Source of the DNA: Hyphomicrobiales bacterium
GTDB lineage: Bacteria; Pseudomonadota; Alphaproteobacteria; Rhizobiales; JACESI01
Assembly: GCA_039989895.1 (NCBI GenBank)
Contig: JBDXGY010000005.1
Location: 62,001 to 126,000, forward strand
DNA length: 64,000 bases
Reading direction: 5' to 3'
The notes beneath the pieces were generated by a model that saw only the letters and a list, made by a program, of their open reading frames with translations, ran no database searches and had not been told where the DNA came from. The position numbers and the translations under genes were made by a program. Shown one piece after another: positions 17,620 through 26,198 of the stretch. The first letter of the stretch is position 1. Each line of letters begins with the position of its first letter.

Positions 17620-18366
17620 CTATAAGATACTAATATTTAGACGAACACGAGGTAGCGCTCTTCCACCGACGCCTTCAAGTTCTTGAACTTCGAGAAAAAA
17701 GGACCGCGTGATGGAGAGTAAACCCCTTGAGTGCTGTGAGCGCTCTGAAAACAGATTGAACCTGATGCAAGTCCCATCTGCGCGAATACCAAGATAGCGC
17801 AGAAGCATCATCTTGTTAATATTAGAATTTATGAAATTTGACTGATCCATTTGAAGCGCCGTTACTTTGTCCTGACGGTCATCAGTCCTAACTTGGGAAT
17901 TTTCATACTTGAAATGAAAGCTTTGTCTGAAACGATTGTTATTACCCAACGGGTTTTGGTGATAAGCGAAATATTCTCCAAAGCGTCTCTGCTTTTCTGT
18001 ACCAATCCAATCTTGATTGTTCGTCAATATGACGACGTCTTTCGGTATTGAAGAATTAACAACCGAATAAACCCGCCTGACCGCAATAGCACCGCTCGGC
18101 AACTGCGTTCCCCGTTTCATGAAATAAAAATATGATCTCGCGTCCGCCCGATTGATGCTAACATTTTCAGGAAATTGCGGGGCAAGTGCTGTCGGCGAGT
18201 TCAACGGTACATCCATGTTCGCCAGCAGATACAGGCCACCATCCATAGCGGTTGATCTATCAAACCCAGCAGGACAGGAATCAACACTCACTTGCCTCTC
18301 TTGCGCATACGCATTTGAGCCAAGAATCAACATGAGGAAAATAAAAATCAGTCGCATAATATTCAT
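17620..18366 (-). CDS. Secreted/periplasmic protein of unknown function
   Basis: 248 residues with a clear signal peptide (MNIMRLIFIFLMLILGSNAYA, cleavage after AYA). The mature part starts QERQVSVDSCPAGFDRS and is beta-rich; segments VRRVYSVVNSSIPKDVVILT and TCIRFNLFSERSQHSRGLLS suggest a compact extracytoplasmic domain with two cysteines that could pair. I recognise no family. First gene of the putative operon with the membrane protein and the cyclooxygenase-like enzyme. Confidence 0.65.
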   Translation of the reverse strand: MNIMRLIFIFLMLILGSNAYAQERQVSVDSCPAGFDRSTAMDGGLYLLANMDVPLNSPTALAPQFPENVSINRADARSYFYFMKRGTQLPSGAIAVRRVYSVVNSSIPKDVVILTNNQDWIGTEKQRRFGEYFAYHQNPLGNNNRFRQSFHFKYENSQVRTDDRQDKVTALQMDQSNFINSNINKMMLLRYLGIRADGTCIRFNLFSERSQHSRGLLSITRSFFLEVQELEGVGGRALPRVRLNISIL

Positions 18367-18542
18367 TTCTGCATCTAACCTTTTGCAATAAATAAAGCGC
18401 TAAAAAAACCAATTATAGCCAACTATAAAAATAATTACTACCCATAATAAAACAACAAATATTCTATCCAAGTGTATATAAGAGATTTTATACTCACTGA
18501 AAAATGTAAGACAACTTCTCCTTAGGTGCTGACTACATATTT

Positions 18543-18906
18543 AAAATCTCTGTCGATAGTAAGTTGCGCGGTTGTAATTTGGTTTGCCTGAAAGTTGCCG
18601 ATGTATTTGTCGCTGGGAGAGTGCGTGAACGAACTTCAATTCTGGAGAGTAAAAGCAAACAACCTGTGCAGGTTGAAATAACAGAAGGTACAAGAAAGTC
18701 ACTGTACACATGGATTGAACATCCAGCCGCTGTTAAATCAGAACACCTCTAGCCAGGCCGTTTCAATGACCATCTCCATATATCTACCCGACAATCTGCG
18801 AGCCGGTCAACTATTGCTGGGTCACACGAAAATGGACAGTACGGTCAGATATCTTGGTGTGGATTTGGAAGCCGCATTGGAAATCCTGCAAGACGTTGAG
18901 ACCTAA
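18543..18906 (+). pseudogene. Decayed tyrosine recombinase
   Basis: Starts inside the gene with ISVDSKLRGCNLVCLKVADV, then RVRERTSILESKSKQPVQ, and ends with LLLGHTKMDSTVRYLGVDLE, which holds the nucleophile Tyr region. This is a widespread alphaproteobacterial site-specific recombinase. Lesions: the N-terminus is missing; a Trp codon has become TAG at 18750-18752; the middle, including the catalytic Arg and HxxR box, is deleted with a frame change. A remnant of the island-flanking repeat follows at about 18942. Confidence 0.75.
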
Positions 18907-19027
18907 CTCAATAGGCCGTGATCTCTAACATTGGCAGCCCATTGCGATCACACAACCTGGCCTCAACATGCTGCGGTGCGGCCTGCCAGACCGGACTTTC
19001 GCTGTACCCACTAAGTCGATTGGAGTG

Positions 19028-19507
19028 CTAGGTTTCGCGTATTGCGTTCAGGGCAGACCATGCATTGGTCTCATGAAGTGACACATGCAATCCCTTTGGA
19101 AACTCTGCTGTGCCAACGATCACCATTAAGAATGCAGTCAAGTCATGCTTTGAACGAACAAAAAGGTCGGTCATTGATGAGAGGTCAGTGCCCGACGGGG
19201 CTGGAACTACTTGAGGGTGCGTGTGCCAATCCCCGAGGTAGTGCAACCCGGACTTATGTAGCGTGCTGATTTCTCGGCGTTCTGCAAAACGATCCGCGAT
19301 AAAAAAGAACCTTCCACGTCGATCAGAATTTCTTGGACCAGTCGCACGCATAAGCTTTACAGACTGACCTTCAACCACACCAAATAGTTGCCCACCAGCT
19401 TCAGACATTTTCGGGTCCAACTGTCGGTATTTAACAAAGTGATCAAGAACATTCTGTTCTAGGATCAGGAATTGCCCACTTTCTCCAATGGGGTAGCAAA
19501 TACTCAT
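19028..19507 (-). CDS. cap3: CBASS JAB/MPN isopeptidase Cap3
   Basis: Zinc-dependent JAMM-type peptidase of type II CBASS; removes the CD-NTase from targets after Cap2 has conjugated it, or otherwise limits conjugation. 159 residues from ATG 19507. All JAMM ligands are present: Glu36 (SEAGGQLFG), His95 and His97 (GDWHTHP) and Asp108 in SGTDLSSM. The start overlaps the Cap2 stop as ATGA (19504-19507), indicating tight coupling; a longer in-frame start at 19546 lies inside Cap2 and is unlikely. Last gene of the CBASS operon. Family assignment is firm; the role is inferred from described systems. Confidence 0.9.
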   Translation of the reverse strand: MSICYPIGESGQFLILEQNVLDHFVKYRQLDPKMSEAGGQLFGVVEGQSVKLMRATGPRNSDRRGRFFFIADRFAERREISTLHKSGLHYLGDWHTHPQVVPAPSGTDLSSMTDLFVRSKHDLTAFLMVIVGTAEFPKGLHVSLHETNAWSALNAIRET

Positions 19508-21297
19508 GCTTCTCCGCAAAAAGCACAATCTTCTTTTTGCCTCCACTCGAATTGTCGCGATCCGCCGAACTCAGGAATGTCAGGAAACCCATTAAGGAAG
19601 TCCGGGGTGAAACGCCCTCCTTGTTCTGCAATTTCTTCCTTCGAGGCCCAGTAAACGGCCTCGGTCCCGGGATGCATCCCACCAAGCAATGCTTTCATTG
19701 TGGTCTTCGCCACCAAAGCCGCTACACCTGATAATGATGCTGGCCCATATGGTTGAAAACTGGCCCCACAATGGGGCTGTTTCCGCGTCGTCTCGGTGTC
19801 CCACTCACAAACTGTTTGTATTGCTGCCCCGAATTTATCCATTCCGCAGGCAAGACATGGACCGTTGGAGTCGATCAATACTGCGTGTCCTGCGACAGAA
19901 AAAGGCTCTGCCCAACCGTAAATTACAGGGGAGAGATCCGCTTCGTTCCTAGCTAATTGGTTAAGCCAGCCTTCAGCCACCCAACTTCCAGCCGTGGAAA
20001 CGATCAAATCGGTGTTGTGAAAAACCTCAGGATGTTTGCCGTAGAGCGATTGCAAATCCTCAGAGAAGTACTTGATCGAGCGCATATGCGGGAAGTCACC
20101 AGCCAACTTTTCTGCAAGAGACTTGGCTTTAAATTTCCTGACTTGCGAGACCCCGAGCATATGACGTCCAACATTGGGATAGTCTAGAAGTCCTGGGTCG
20201 ACCAATGTGATCGAGCCAACACCCGTCTTGGCCAGCAGCAGAGCAACCTCGCTTCCCAATGACCCCGCGCCGATCATCAGAACCCGCTTGTCAAATAGAG
20301 GCGCGACTGTAGGGGTGTCACGCCCATGTATCCAAGATGGGTCCGCACGCATAACCACGTGACGTTCAACATGATTGCCCCCGAAAAGCCGCTGCATTCG
20401 GATGTGGGGCGGCACTTTTCCAGGCCGAAAGCCCTTTTGCAACATGTCTGGTCGTCGCCCGGCTTCCATACCTTGTTTGACGGGGGGCAGAACTTCGACG
20501 GCGAAAAATACCGGTCCATCATCTGTGCACCCCTCGAAGGAAATCATAAACTTGCCATCAGAGGTTGCGGCAGCATCTTCCAGCAATTCTATGGATTCGG
20601 GTGCCAACTCCCGCAAGAAGTGCAGAATCGCCGCACCCGAGCTCGGGTATTCCGAAGGCAGAATAGGCCTACTGAGGGTAATATGTGTTGCAGTACTGAA
20701 ATTGTAGTCCTTCTTGTTTCCCGGAAAGCGGTTGCGAAGCCAACTTTCCAAGGCGGTGTTGTCATCCGCAAGATAGAAGTCACCTATGCTGCACCATAGG
20801 GACACCCTGCGGGAGGCGCCGCCGGGTGACAGGAGGCTGACGATGTTTTTGCCCCCCTCTGTTTTGCCCCAATAAGAATAGAACTCATCGGCGAAATCAT
20901 TGAGAAACGCCTCGTCGTATGAAGCGACGATCAATCGTACAGCTTCTTTTATGGCATCCCATATTAATCCTTTGGGATTCAGAGGATCGTGCTCTGTCCC
21001 CGTTGGGTAAAGGCAAAATACACCATCGCTTTCAATGTGCGGAAACTGCATGAACTGAAATTGTTCAGGGCAATAAACAAGTGGCTTCGACCATGGGAAG
21101 CCCAGCAAGAGTAACACATGCAGATCAAAGTGGTCATCTTGATGCTCAAACGGGACAACCCAACCGTGGATTGGCTCTTTGGCCTCATATCGAGACAACT
21201 CAACCGGTGAAAGGTCTCTCGCATTTGGACATTGAGCGTGCACCCACCGTGACAACTCTGCTAGCTGGAGGTCGGTAGGTTCAGACGGCCCGGTCAA
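19504..21297 (-). CDS. cap2: CBASS E1-E2 fusion protein Cap2
   Basis: Ubiquitin-ligase-like enzyme that activates and transfers the C-terminus of the CD-NTase to a target, priming signal synthesis. 597 residues: an E2-like domain at about 1-150 with catalytic Cys95 (GVFCLYP), a linker domain, then a ThiF/E1 adenylation domain from about 335 (GAGSLG 343-348, VDPGLLDYPNVGRH 366-379). Cys497 or Cys510 are candidates for the E1 thioester; CxxC pairs 481/484 and 591/594 probably hold a structural zinc. The frame opens with TTG 21297, 7 bp after the CD-NTase stop; no nearer ATG exists, so a non-ATG start is likely. Operon order CD-NTase, cap2, cap3. Confidence 0.92.
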   Translation of the reverse strand: MTGPSEPTDLQLAELSRWVHAQCPNARDLSPVELSRYEAKEPIHGWVVPFEHQDDHFDLHVLLLLGFPWSKPLVYCPEQFQFMQFPHIESDGVFCLYPTGTEHDPLNPKGLIWDAIKEAVRLIVASYDEAFLNDFADEFYSYWGKTEGGKNIVSLLSPGGASRRVSLWCSIGDFYLADDNTALESWLRNRFPGNKKDYNFSTATHITLSRPILPSEYPSSGAAILHFLRELAPESIELLEDAAATSDGKFMISFEGCTDDGPVFFAVEVLPPVKQGMEAGRRPDMLQKGFRPGKVPPHIRMQRLFGGNHVERHVVMRADPSWIHGRDTPTVAPLFDKRVLMIGAGSLGSEVALLLAKTGVGSITLVDPGLLDYPNVGRHMLGVSQVRKFKAKSLAEKLAGDFPHMRSIKYFSEDLQSLYGKHPEVFHNTDLIVSTAGSWVAEGWLNQLARNEADLSPVIYGWAEPFSVAGHAVLIDSNGPCLACGMDKFGAAIQTVCEWDTETTRKQPHCGASFQPYGPASLSGVAALVAKTTMKALLGGMHPGTEAVYWASKEEIAEQGGRFTPDFLNGFPDIPEFGGSRQFEWRQKEDCAFCGEA

Positions 21298-21304
21298 TGC
21301 TCGA

Positions 21305-22549
21305 TTACCCGTAACGCCCCCCGCCCTGCTTGTTCACAGCGGCGAGGTCATTGCTGCGCTCTGCGTCTAGCTTGTTGACCATCCCCATCGTAAGGGCTGC
21401 AGGTGCAGCCAACTCGCTTGCCTTTGTCTCAAGACCCGTGTCCGGCACGTAAAGGGTAAGATCGTCTGGGATACGTCCGCCAAATTGTTCTTGCAGGGCC
21501 TCATATGCTACTGCTCGGTCAGACGTTTGCGTGAGCGCATCTGCTAGACGCTCAGCAAGCACTCTAGCCTTCGCAACGAAATCACCGCGCTCCTGAGCGG
21601 ACCAACCTTGATCCAAACGCTCACCCTCTACGACAGGATTTGGAATGTCATTGGAGAGGAAGTCCGGCAAATCTTCTGCAACGCGCAACAACGCTAGGTC
21701 GTCCCGGTCACTCGCAATTGCTGCCGACGCCTTCCCAAAGACCGACACCACCGCTGCCATGAGAGCAATCGATGCCAGTCTTCCTTCAGGCCATTGAAAA
21801 TCTCTCCACCCCTTGAGAAAACGACTGACCGTTCGTACTTGGCCGCCGTACTCTTTCACTGCACCAAGAAACCAGTCTTCGAGTTTGCGCGGGTCGGACT
21901 TCCTCCAACCATCATCTCGATGTGCCAACATGATCTCATCATGCGACAGCATCCGATAGGCGGTGTCCTCCATCATGAGTTCTGTCGCGAAATCGGCGCC
22001 ACGGTTTTGTGCATCTTTTGAGATGCGCTGGAAGTCCCCGTCCGGCACCGAATACAGTGCAAGATCGGTGTGCATGGTGCCGTCGATCTTGACACGGATG
22101 CACGAAGCCTTGTCCGTTACGAGTTGCCAACCTTTCTTGTCGCACAGTGGCGCTAGAATGCGTTCGATTATTAAAAAGTAGGCGGCGCTTTGGATTACAG
22201 GGGACCTGTCTTCACCCTTTTGAAAATAGGAGACGGGCATGAATATCCCATCGTCCAAGTCAATCTCCTGAGGCGGCACATGCGCGGGTTGGTTGCATGT
22301 GTGGTACGAGAAGCTGCCTTGCATCCTAAACTTCGGTTTTTGGAAGCTCCGCTCTAATACAGCGGAGTGATCTTCGAACAGATTTTGATCACCCAACGAT
22401 TTCGCAAATTTCTCAAATTGAGCGGAGAGTTCGATGCGAATGTCATCACGAGCGTTCCGCAGTGTCTGTTCCTGCTTCTCTGAGAGGTCCAATAGAAACT
22501 TGTAACCCGAAGGACGGGACACAAAGGCTTTATGTGCATTAATAGGCAT
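21305..22549 (-). CDS. CBASS CD-NTase, DncV-like (clade A) cyclic dinucleotide synthase
   Basis: Makes a cyclic nucleotide alarm signal on phage infection; DncV homologues make 3',3'-cGAMP. 414 residues, close to DncV in length. Active site: Gly78-Ser79 (QGSFSYHT), Asp97 and Asp99 (EIDLDDG), Asp162 (MHTDLALY). Further DncV-like blocks: VRTVSRFLKGWRDFQWP and SIALMAAVVSVFG. The C-terminus, NKQGGGRYG, ends in a glycine, as needed for Cap2 conjugation. ATG 22549 follows AAGGGA. Divergent from the effector gene. The exact product cannot be known from sequence. Confidence 0.92.
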   Translation of the reverse strand: MPINAHKAFVSRPSGYKFLLDLSEKQEQTLRNARDDIRIELSAQFEKFAKSLGDQNLFEDHSAVLERSFQKPKFRMQGSFSYHTCNQPAHVPPQEIDLDDGIFMPVSYFQKGEDRSPVIQSAAYFLIIERILAPLCDKKGWQLVTDKASCIRVKIDGTMHTDLALYSVPDGDFQRISKDAQNRGADFATELMMEDTAYRMLSHDEIMLAHRDDGWRKSDPRKLEDWFLGAVKEYGGQVRTVSRFLKGWRDFQWPEGRLASIALMAAVVSVFGKASAAIASDRDDLALLRVAEDLPDFLSNDIPNPVVEGERLDQGWSAQERGDFVAKARVLAERLADALTQTSDRAVAYEALQEQFGGRIPDDLTLYVPDTGLETKASELAAPAALTMGMVNKLDAERSNDLAAVNKQGGGRYG

Positions 22550-22590
22550 TAATCGGTCCCTTTTCGTTTTAATCTTGTGGCGGCGACGCT

Positions 22591-22612
22591 ACACCCCCAT
22601 ATACTTGGGTGT
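22591..22612. promoter_or_regulatory. Inverted repeat between divergent CBASS effector and CD-NTase genes
   Basis: ACACCC (22591-22596) and GGGTGT (22607-22612) in the 99-bp gap between the two divergent starts. It could be an operator for the pair; no CBASS regulator genes (capH/capP) are seen nearby. Confidence 0.3.
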
Positions 22613-22648
22613 GCAAAGCCGAGTCTTCAATACTAGAGGTTGAGTAAA

Positions 22649-23380
22649 ATGGCAAAATTTGTTTCGCTTTCGTTCTGGATTACCTTGGCGGTCTATCTAG
22701 CCTTAGCCTCACCTCTCGCCATTGGTTGGATTGAGACATGGTTTATGGAAAACGTGCCTGTGCTGGGAGCTACAACTGCCAACCTGCTGACCTCTAGAGT
22801 TGTCGCAGGTATTATCTGGGGAAGCATAGCTCTGTTCATCATCCTTCCTGGCTGGCGTTTACTTTGGAAACTACATTTGGTGGGGCCATGGCTCGCAAAC
22901 CGCTACTTTCCTGACCTGAACGGCGAGTGGGTTGTTACGATCCAGTCCAATTGGTCGATTGTAGAACGCCTGAAAACCGCCGCCGCCAGTGAAGAAATAA
23001 CATTTTCCCCCTTCGATGACGAACGTCCCGAACTCCTAGAAGCGCGCTTTAATGTGAAAATCAAACAGACGTGGTTTCGGACCGACCTTGTCTTCCTACC
23101 CAACGAACAAACTCCATTGCTAAGTTCCGAAACAATTTCCGTGGAATTTTTCAAGTCAGAGAACGGGAATAAGTCGGTTGCATTGGTTTACGAGCAGACT
23201 AACAAGCAAGACAATTCTCATCCCCTTGCGGTAACCGACCAACCCAAGTTTTATGGATCTGCCGTACTCAATGTGAACGAGGATGCGTCCGAACTAAAGG
23301 GGCAGTACTGGCAAAACCGCTCTTGGAACCTCGGCTTGAACGCCGCTGGGCTAATCACAATGAGAAGATCCACCAAGTAG
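22649..23380 (+). CDS. cap15: CBASS effector, Cap15-like (2TM plus beta-barrel)
   Basis: Predicted membrane-disrupting effector that binds the cyclic nucleotide. 243 residues from ATG 22649 (Shine-Dalgarno TAGAGG; a TTG at 22640 is too close to that signal). Two transmembrane segments at about 5-27 and 47-70 (ITLAVYLALASPLAIGW; VVAGIIWGSIALFIILP), then a beta-rich domain starting YFPDLNGEWVVTIQSNWS, the entry signature of the S-2TMbeta (Cap15) barrel, and ending in alternating strands (FYGSAVLNVNEDASELKGQY). Divergent partner of the CD-NTase, as in known CBASS loci. Ligand inferred, not shown. Confidence 0.75.
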   Translation: MAKFVSLSFWITLAVYLALASPLAIGWIETWFMENVPVLGATTANLLTSRVVAGIIWGSIALFIILPGWRLLWKLHLVGPWLANRYFPDLNGEWVVTIQSNWSIVERLKTAAASEEITFSPFDDERPELLEARFNVKIKQTWFRTDLVFLPNEQTPLLSSETISVEFFKSENGNKSVALVYEQTNKQDNSHPLAVTDQPKFYGSAVLNVNEDASELKGQYWQNRSWNLGLNAAGLITMRRSTK

Positions 23381-23723
23381 CTGGCTATAACAGAACTACA
23401 AATGTCCGCTTTTCTTGGCAGAAAATATGTCTTGTGCTTACGCAGCGAACTTCCGCTTTCCCCAAAAGTCCCCTTTCTCATAACGTCGGTTTGTGGTCCA
23501 GTTTTACCTTGCAAGGCGTCTGCCGTTCTAGGGCACATCAATTAGCAATTGGTTCAGGTCGCCCCGCCAGCAACCATCAAGTTAAGGTAGTGACATTTCT
23601 GACAAACTCGGGGCCGTATAATTTCTTTACTTCTACCGGCTTCCAGAACAGTATGTGTAATTAAGGTTGCAATCGTTAGCCGCTCACCCACTAATTTAAC
23701 CGAAATTATGAGGTTTGGATAAT
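23381..23723. other. Non-coding gap after Cap15 gene
   Basis: 343 bp. Contains a reverse-orientation fragment of the island repeat (AATGTCCGCTTTT, 23401-23413) and a similar CTTCCGCTTTCC at 23449-23460. No supported ORF, RNA or strong terminator seen. The region just before 23724 serves as leader for the next gene (GAGG at 23710-23713). Confidence 0.5.
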
Positions 23724-25499
23724 ATGTCTCGTGAAGAGAATAGTATCAGAAAAGGACAAAGAAAGGCGAGAGATTTCACTCGGAAGATAAAAAGGAATGT
23801 GGAATCCAGTAAGACAAAAAAGACGATTGTGGAAGGCGTGGAAAAGCTTGGAGCGCAAGCCTCCGAATTTGTTGAATCAAGTGGAATTAAAGAACACCTT
23901 AAACCCGTTGCAGGAACGACGAAAGGTGCCATTGAGGCCGGAAAAGAAGCGATTCAAAGAGTGGATGAGGCTGCAGGAGCTGGTAAAAAGCTAGGGGCTG
24001 CCCGTGATATGCTAATTGGAACAACGGTTACTCCAACGAAAGAATTTTTGGCCAAATCTGGAGTAACAGAAAAAGTTGACCGTGCTGTAGACAAATCTCA
24101 AGAAACATACGGGAATATCAGGGAACTCATAAAGCCATACTTCGCTCCCGAGGATACAATTGAGCTTCTCACGAATACAAAGAAACAACTCACCAAAATC
24201 ACGGCATGCATTCTTCAAGTTAGCGACAAAGAAGCTGCTGGATGGATGGAAGGATTTGGCAAAGTTGTTTCAGCCAAATTAGCAGGACTAGTAGGTACAA
24301 CTTCATTATTTGGACTAGTCAGCACTTTTGGGACGGCGGGTACTGGAACCGCAATAGCAACGCTGCACGGTGCAGCTCTAACAAATTCAACACTTGCGGC
24401 GCTTGGTTTCGGCGGTGGAATGGCCGCAGGTGCATTGGTGCTATCAGGTTTCGGGTTGGTCATAGGTTTCGCAACTTACAAATTTGCACTTTCATCAAAA
24501 TCTCGTAATTACGACGACCTGTCTGATGAAGAAAAACGAATAGTTGAAACTTGCGGATTATTAGCCGCAAGCATTGAGAGCAAGCTCGAAGAAAGACCTC
24601 TTCACTTATATTCTGATGAAGCATTGCAATTTTGCGATTCACTGCAAAAACTACATGAGCATCTTGAAGAAAATGCTGACAGCATCAGCGCCAATTTAGA
24701 TGGAATAAATTCACTAAAATATAACCAACACATACTGACAGATTTTAAGCCTGCTGTTTTGGATGGCTTCCAATTTTATGCTGCTAAATCACCTTTAAGC
24801 CCTGCTGGGTTAGTGGCGGGTGTATTCTATAGTTTACTTACACAAACAGCTCTTGACGGCTCTCTAGAGCAAGATTTAGTGCTAGACGCTATTCGCAGGT
24901 CTAAAACGGAATTAAACGCCGCTGATGAAGTTGAAATTTCTGAATATTTAAGCGGATTAACACCTGAGCGATTGAGAGGTGTCGCCAATAATGTGAAGGG
25001 AATTTATCACGAACTTCGATGGGTTGAAGAATATAACGCTAGTCATACTGACACATACGCCGAAGTACATGGTTCCACGAACCATGAGGAGTCTGATGTT
25101 GTTATTCGTTCAACAGACACTGATGAAATACAATATGAATACCAGCTTAAGGCTACGAATAGTAAAAGCTATGTGGCTGAACATCAGGATAGGTATAGTG
25201 ATATAGAGATTATCGTGACAGATGAAGTTGCGGATAAAATGGATGGCGTGCAAGCTAGTGACCACACCAATGAAGATTTAACTCGTGATGTAGCAAGCAC
25301 ATCAGAAAACCTTTCAGGCAACACCATACCCGATAGAGTTTTTGAATCTGGTGAATACGCTGGACTGATCGCTGCTGGGTTTGAAGCACTTAAACTTTTG
25401 GATGGAAAAACCACTATTCCTGCCGCTGGAAAAAATACAATTCAAACAGCTGCAAATGCTGCTGCTGCAACGGGTATTACCGCCTTTTTGTTCGGCTGA
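23724..25499 (+). CDS. Large glycine-rich membrane protein with nuclease-like C-terminal domain
   Basis: 591 residues from ATG 23724. N-terminal ~150 are basic and helical with repeated Lys/Ala/Glu (GAIEAGKEAIQRVDEAAG). Residues 182-255 form a long Gly/Ala-rich hydrophobic block with one or two membrane hairpins (GLVSTFGTAGTGTAIATL; AGALVLSGFGLVIGF), like pore-forming or glycine-zipper proteins. Near 426-500: KGIYHELRWVEEYN, then SDVVIRS, then YEYQLKATNS and RYSDIEIIVTDEVA, an E…D…QxK arrangement seen in PD-(D/E)xK-type nuclease domains with a Q-x-K variant. A second small hydrophobic end (AANAAAATGITAFLFG) closes the protein. No named family is recognised. Beside CBASS, it may be a separate defence effector. 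Confidence 0.6.
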   Translation: MSREENSIRKGQRKARDFTRKIKRNVESSKTKKTIVEGVEKLGAQASEFVESSGIKEHLKPVAGTTKGAIEAGKEAIQRVDEAAGAGKKLGAARDMLIGTTVTPTKEFLAKSGVTEKVDRAVDKSQETYGNIRELIKPYFAPEDTIELLTNTKKQLTKITACILQVSDKEAAGWMEGFGKVVSAKLAGLVGTTSLFGLVSTFGTAGTGTAIATLHGAALTNSTLAALGFGGGMAAGALVLSGFGLVIGFATYKFALSSKSRNYDDLSDEEKRIVETCGLLAASIESKLEERPLHLYSDEALQFCDSLQKLHEHLEENADSISANLDGINSLKYNQHILTDFKPAVLDGFQFYAAKSPLSPAGLVAGVFYSLLTQTALDGSLEQDLVLDAIRRSKTELNAADEVEISEYLSGLTPERLRGVANNVKGIYHELRWVEEYNASHTDTYAEVHGSTNHEESDVVIRSTDTDEIQYEYQLKATNSKSYVAEHQDRYSDIEIIVTDEVADKMDGVQASDHTNEDLTRDVASTSENLSGNTIPDRVFESGEYAGLIAAGFEALKLLDGKTTIPAAGKNTIQTAANAAAATGITAFLFG

Positions 25500-25712
25500 C
25501 TGTTTGCTGCAACTGATTATGACCAACCTTTTTCTGCACGCAAAAGTCTCATATTGCGAGCGACAGTATCTTTGAGAAGGCTTTTAGGTGTTCTTTTCAC
25601 ACGACAATTTATTCAGGCATGTTGCTTTTAGCTCTACCCGTTTTAAAATACATTCAGCAAAGTAACCACGCTTGCTTGTGTCAAAAAACTGCTTTCCAAC
25701 TAGGAGTACGGA

Positions 25713-25994
25713 ATGACCAGACTATTCTTATTTATCATACCAAAGGCATTAGCGTTCGCAAGCGGAGCTGACTTATTGGGCAAGGTTTGGCTAATTGCAG
25801 CCTTTGCACTTGATTATGTCCGAGCAATTTTTTTTGAGAGCCAAAACGCGCCCAATGAAGATTTTCGTGAGCTCTCAAATCACGATTTTCACAAAAGTGA
25901 GAGCAATATAAAATTGCAGCTTGTTCGAAATATCATAGTCTCAACGATGTTTTTTGGACTTGGATTTCTCGCAAACAGTTTGAACTGGCTATAA
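25713..25994 (+). CDS. Small membrane protein, 93 aa
   Basis: Begins MTRLFLFIIPKALAFASGAD after a Shine-Dalgarno (TAGGAG). Hydrophobic segments at about 5-40 (with LLGKVWLIAAFALDYVRAIF) and 72-90 (IIVSTMFFGLGFLANSL) enclose a polar loop with ELSNHDFHKSESN. Two- or three-span membrane protein. It is 213 bp behind the glycine-rich/nuclease-like gene on the same strand and could be its partner (immunity or membrane cofactor), but this is inference from position. No family recognised. Confidence 0.5.
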   Translation: MTRLFLFIIPKALAFASGADLLGKVWLIAAFALDYVRAIFFESQNAPNEDFRELSNHDFHKSESNIKLQLVRNIIVSTMFFGLGFLANSLNWL

Positions 25995-26107
25995 TTTCTT
26001 TAAGGCCAGCTAGGCTAATCGGTTAGATATCCTAATTAAACACCATAGCATGGCTATTAAATATGCGCCCAACTTGGACGCAGGAACATTCCACAACACC
26101 GCTTAAA

Positions 26108-26192
26108 CCGCATCCTATTCGGGTTCACCTGATGTTCTATCATGCGGTTATTGCACCCTATTCGGGTATGCACACGCATCCGAATAGGGTGC
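26108..26192. repeat. Three copies of CCTATTCGG forming an inverted-repeat hairpin
   Basis: GCACCCTATTCGG (26153-26165) and its exact complement CCGAATAGGGTGC (26180-26192) form a 13-bp stem with a 14-nt loop; a third, direct copy, CCGCATCCTATTCGGG, is at 26108-26123. On the plus strand the stem is followed by a T-rich run (attttattttttg), so it may terminate plus-strand transcription; the third copy suggests a protein-binding or origin-like role. It lies just beyond the end of the helix-turn-helix gene. Confidence 0.55.
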
Positions 26193-26198
26193 GGGATT

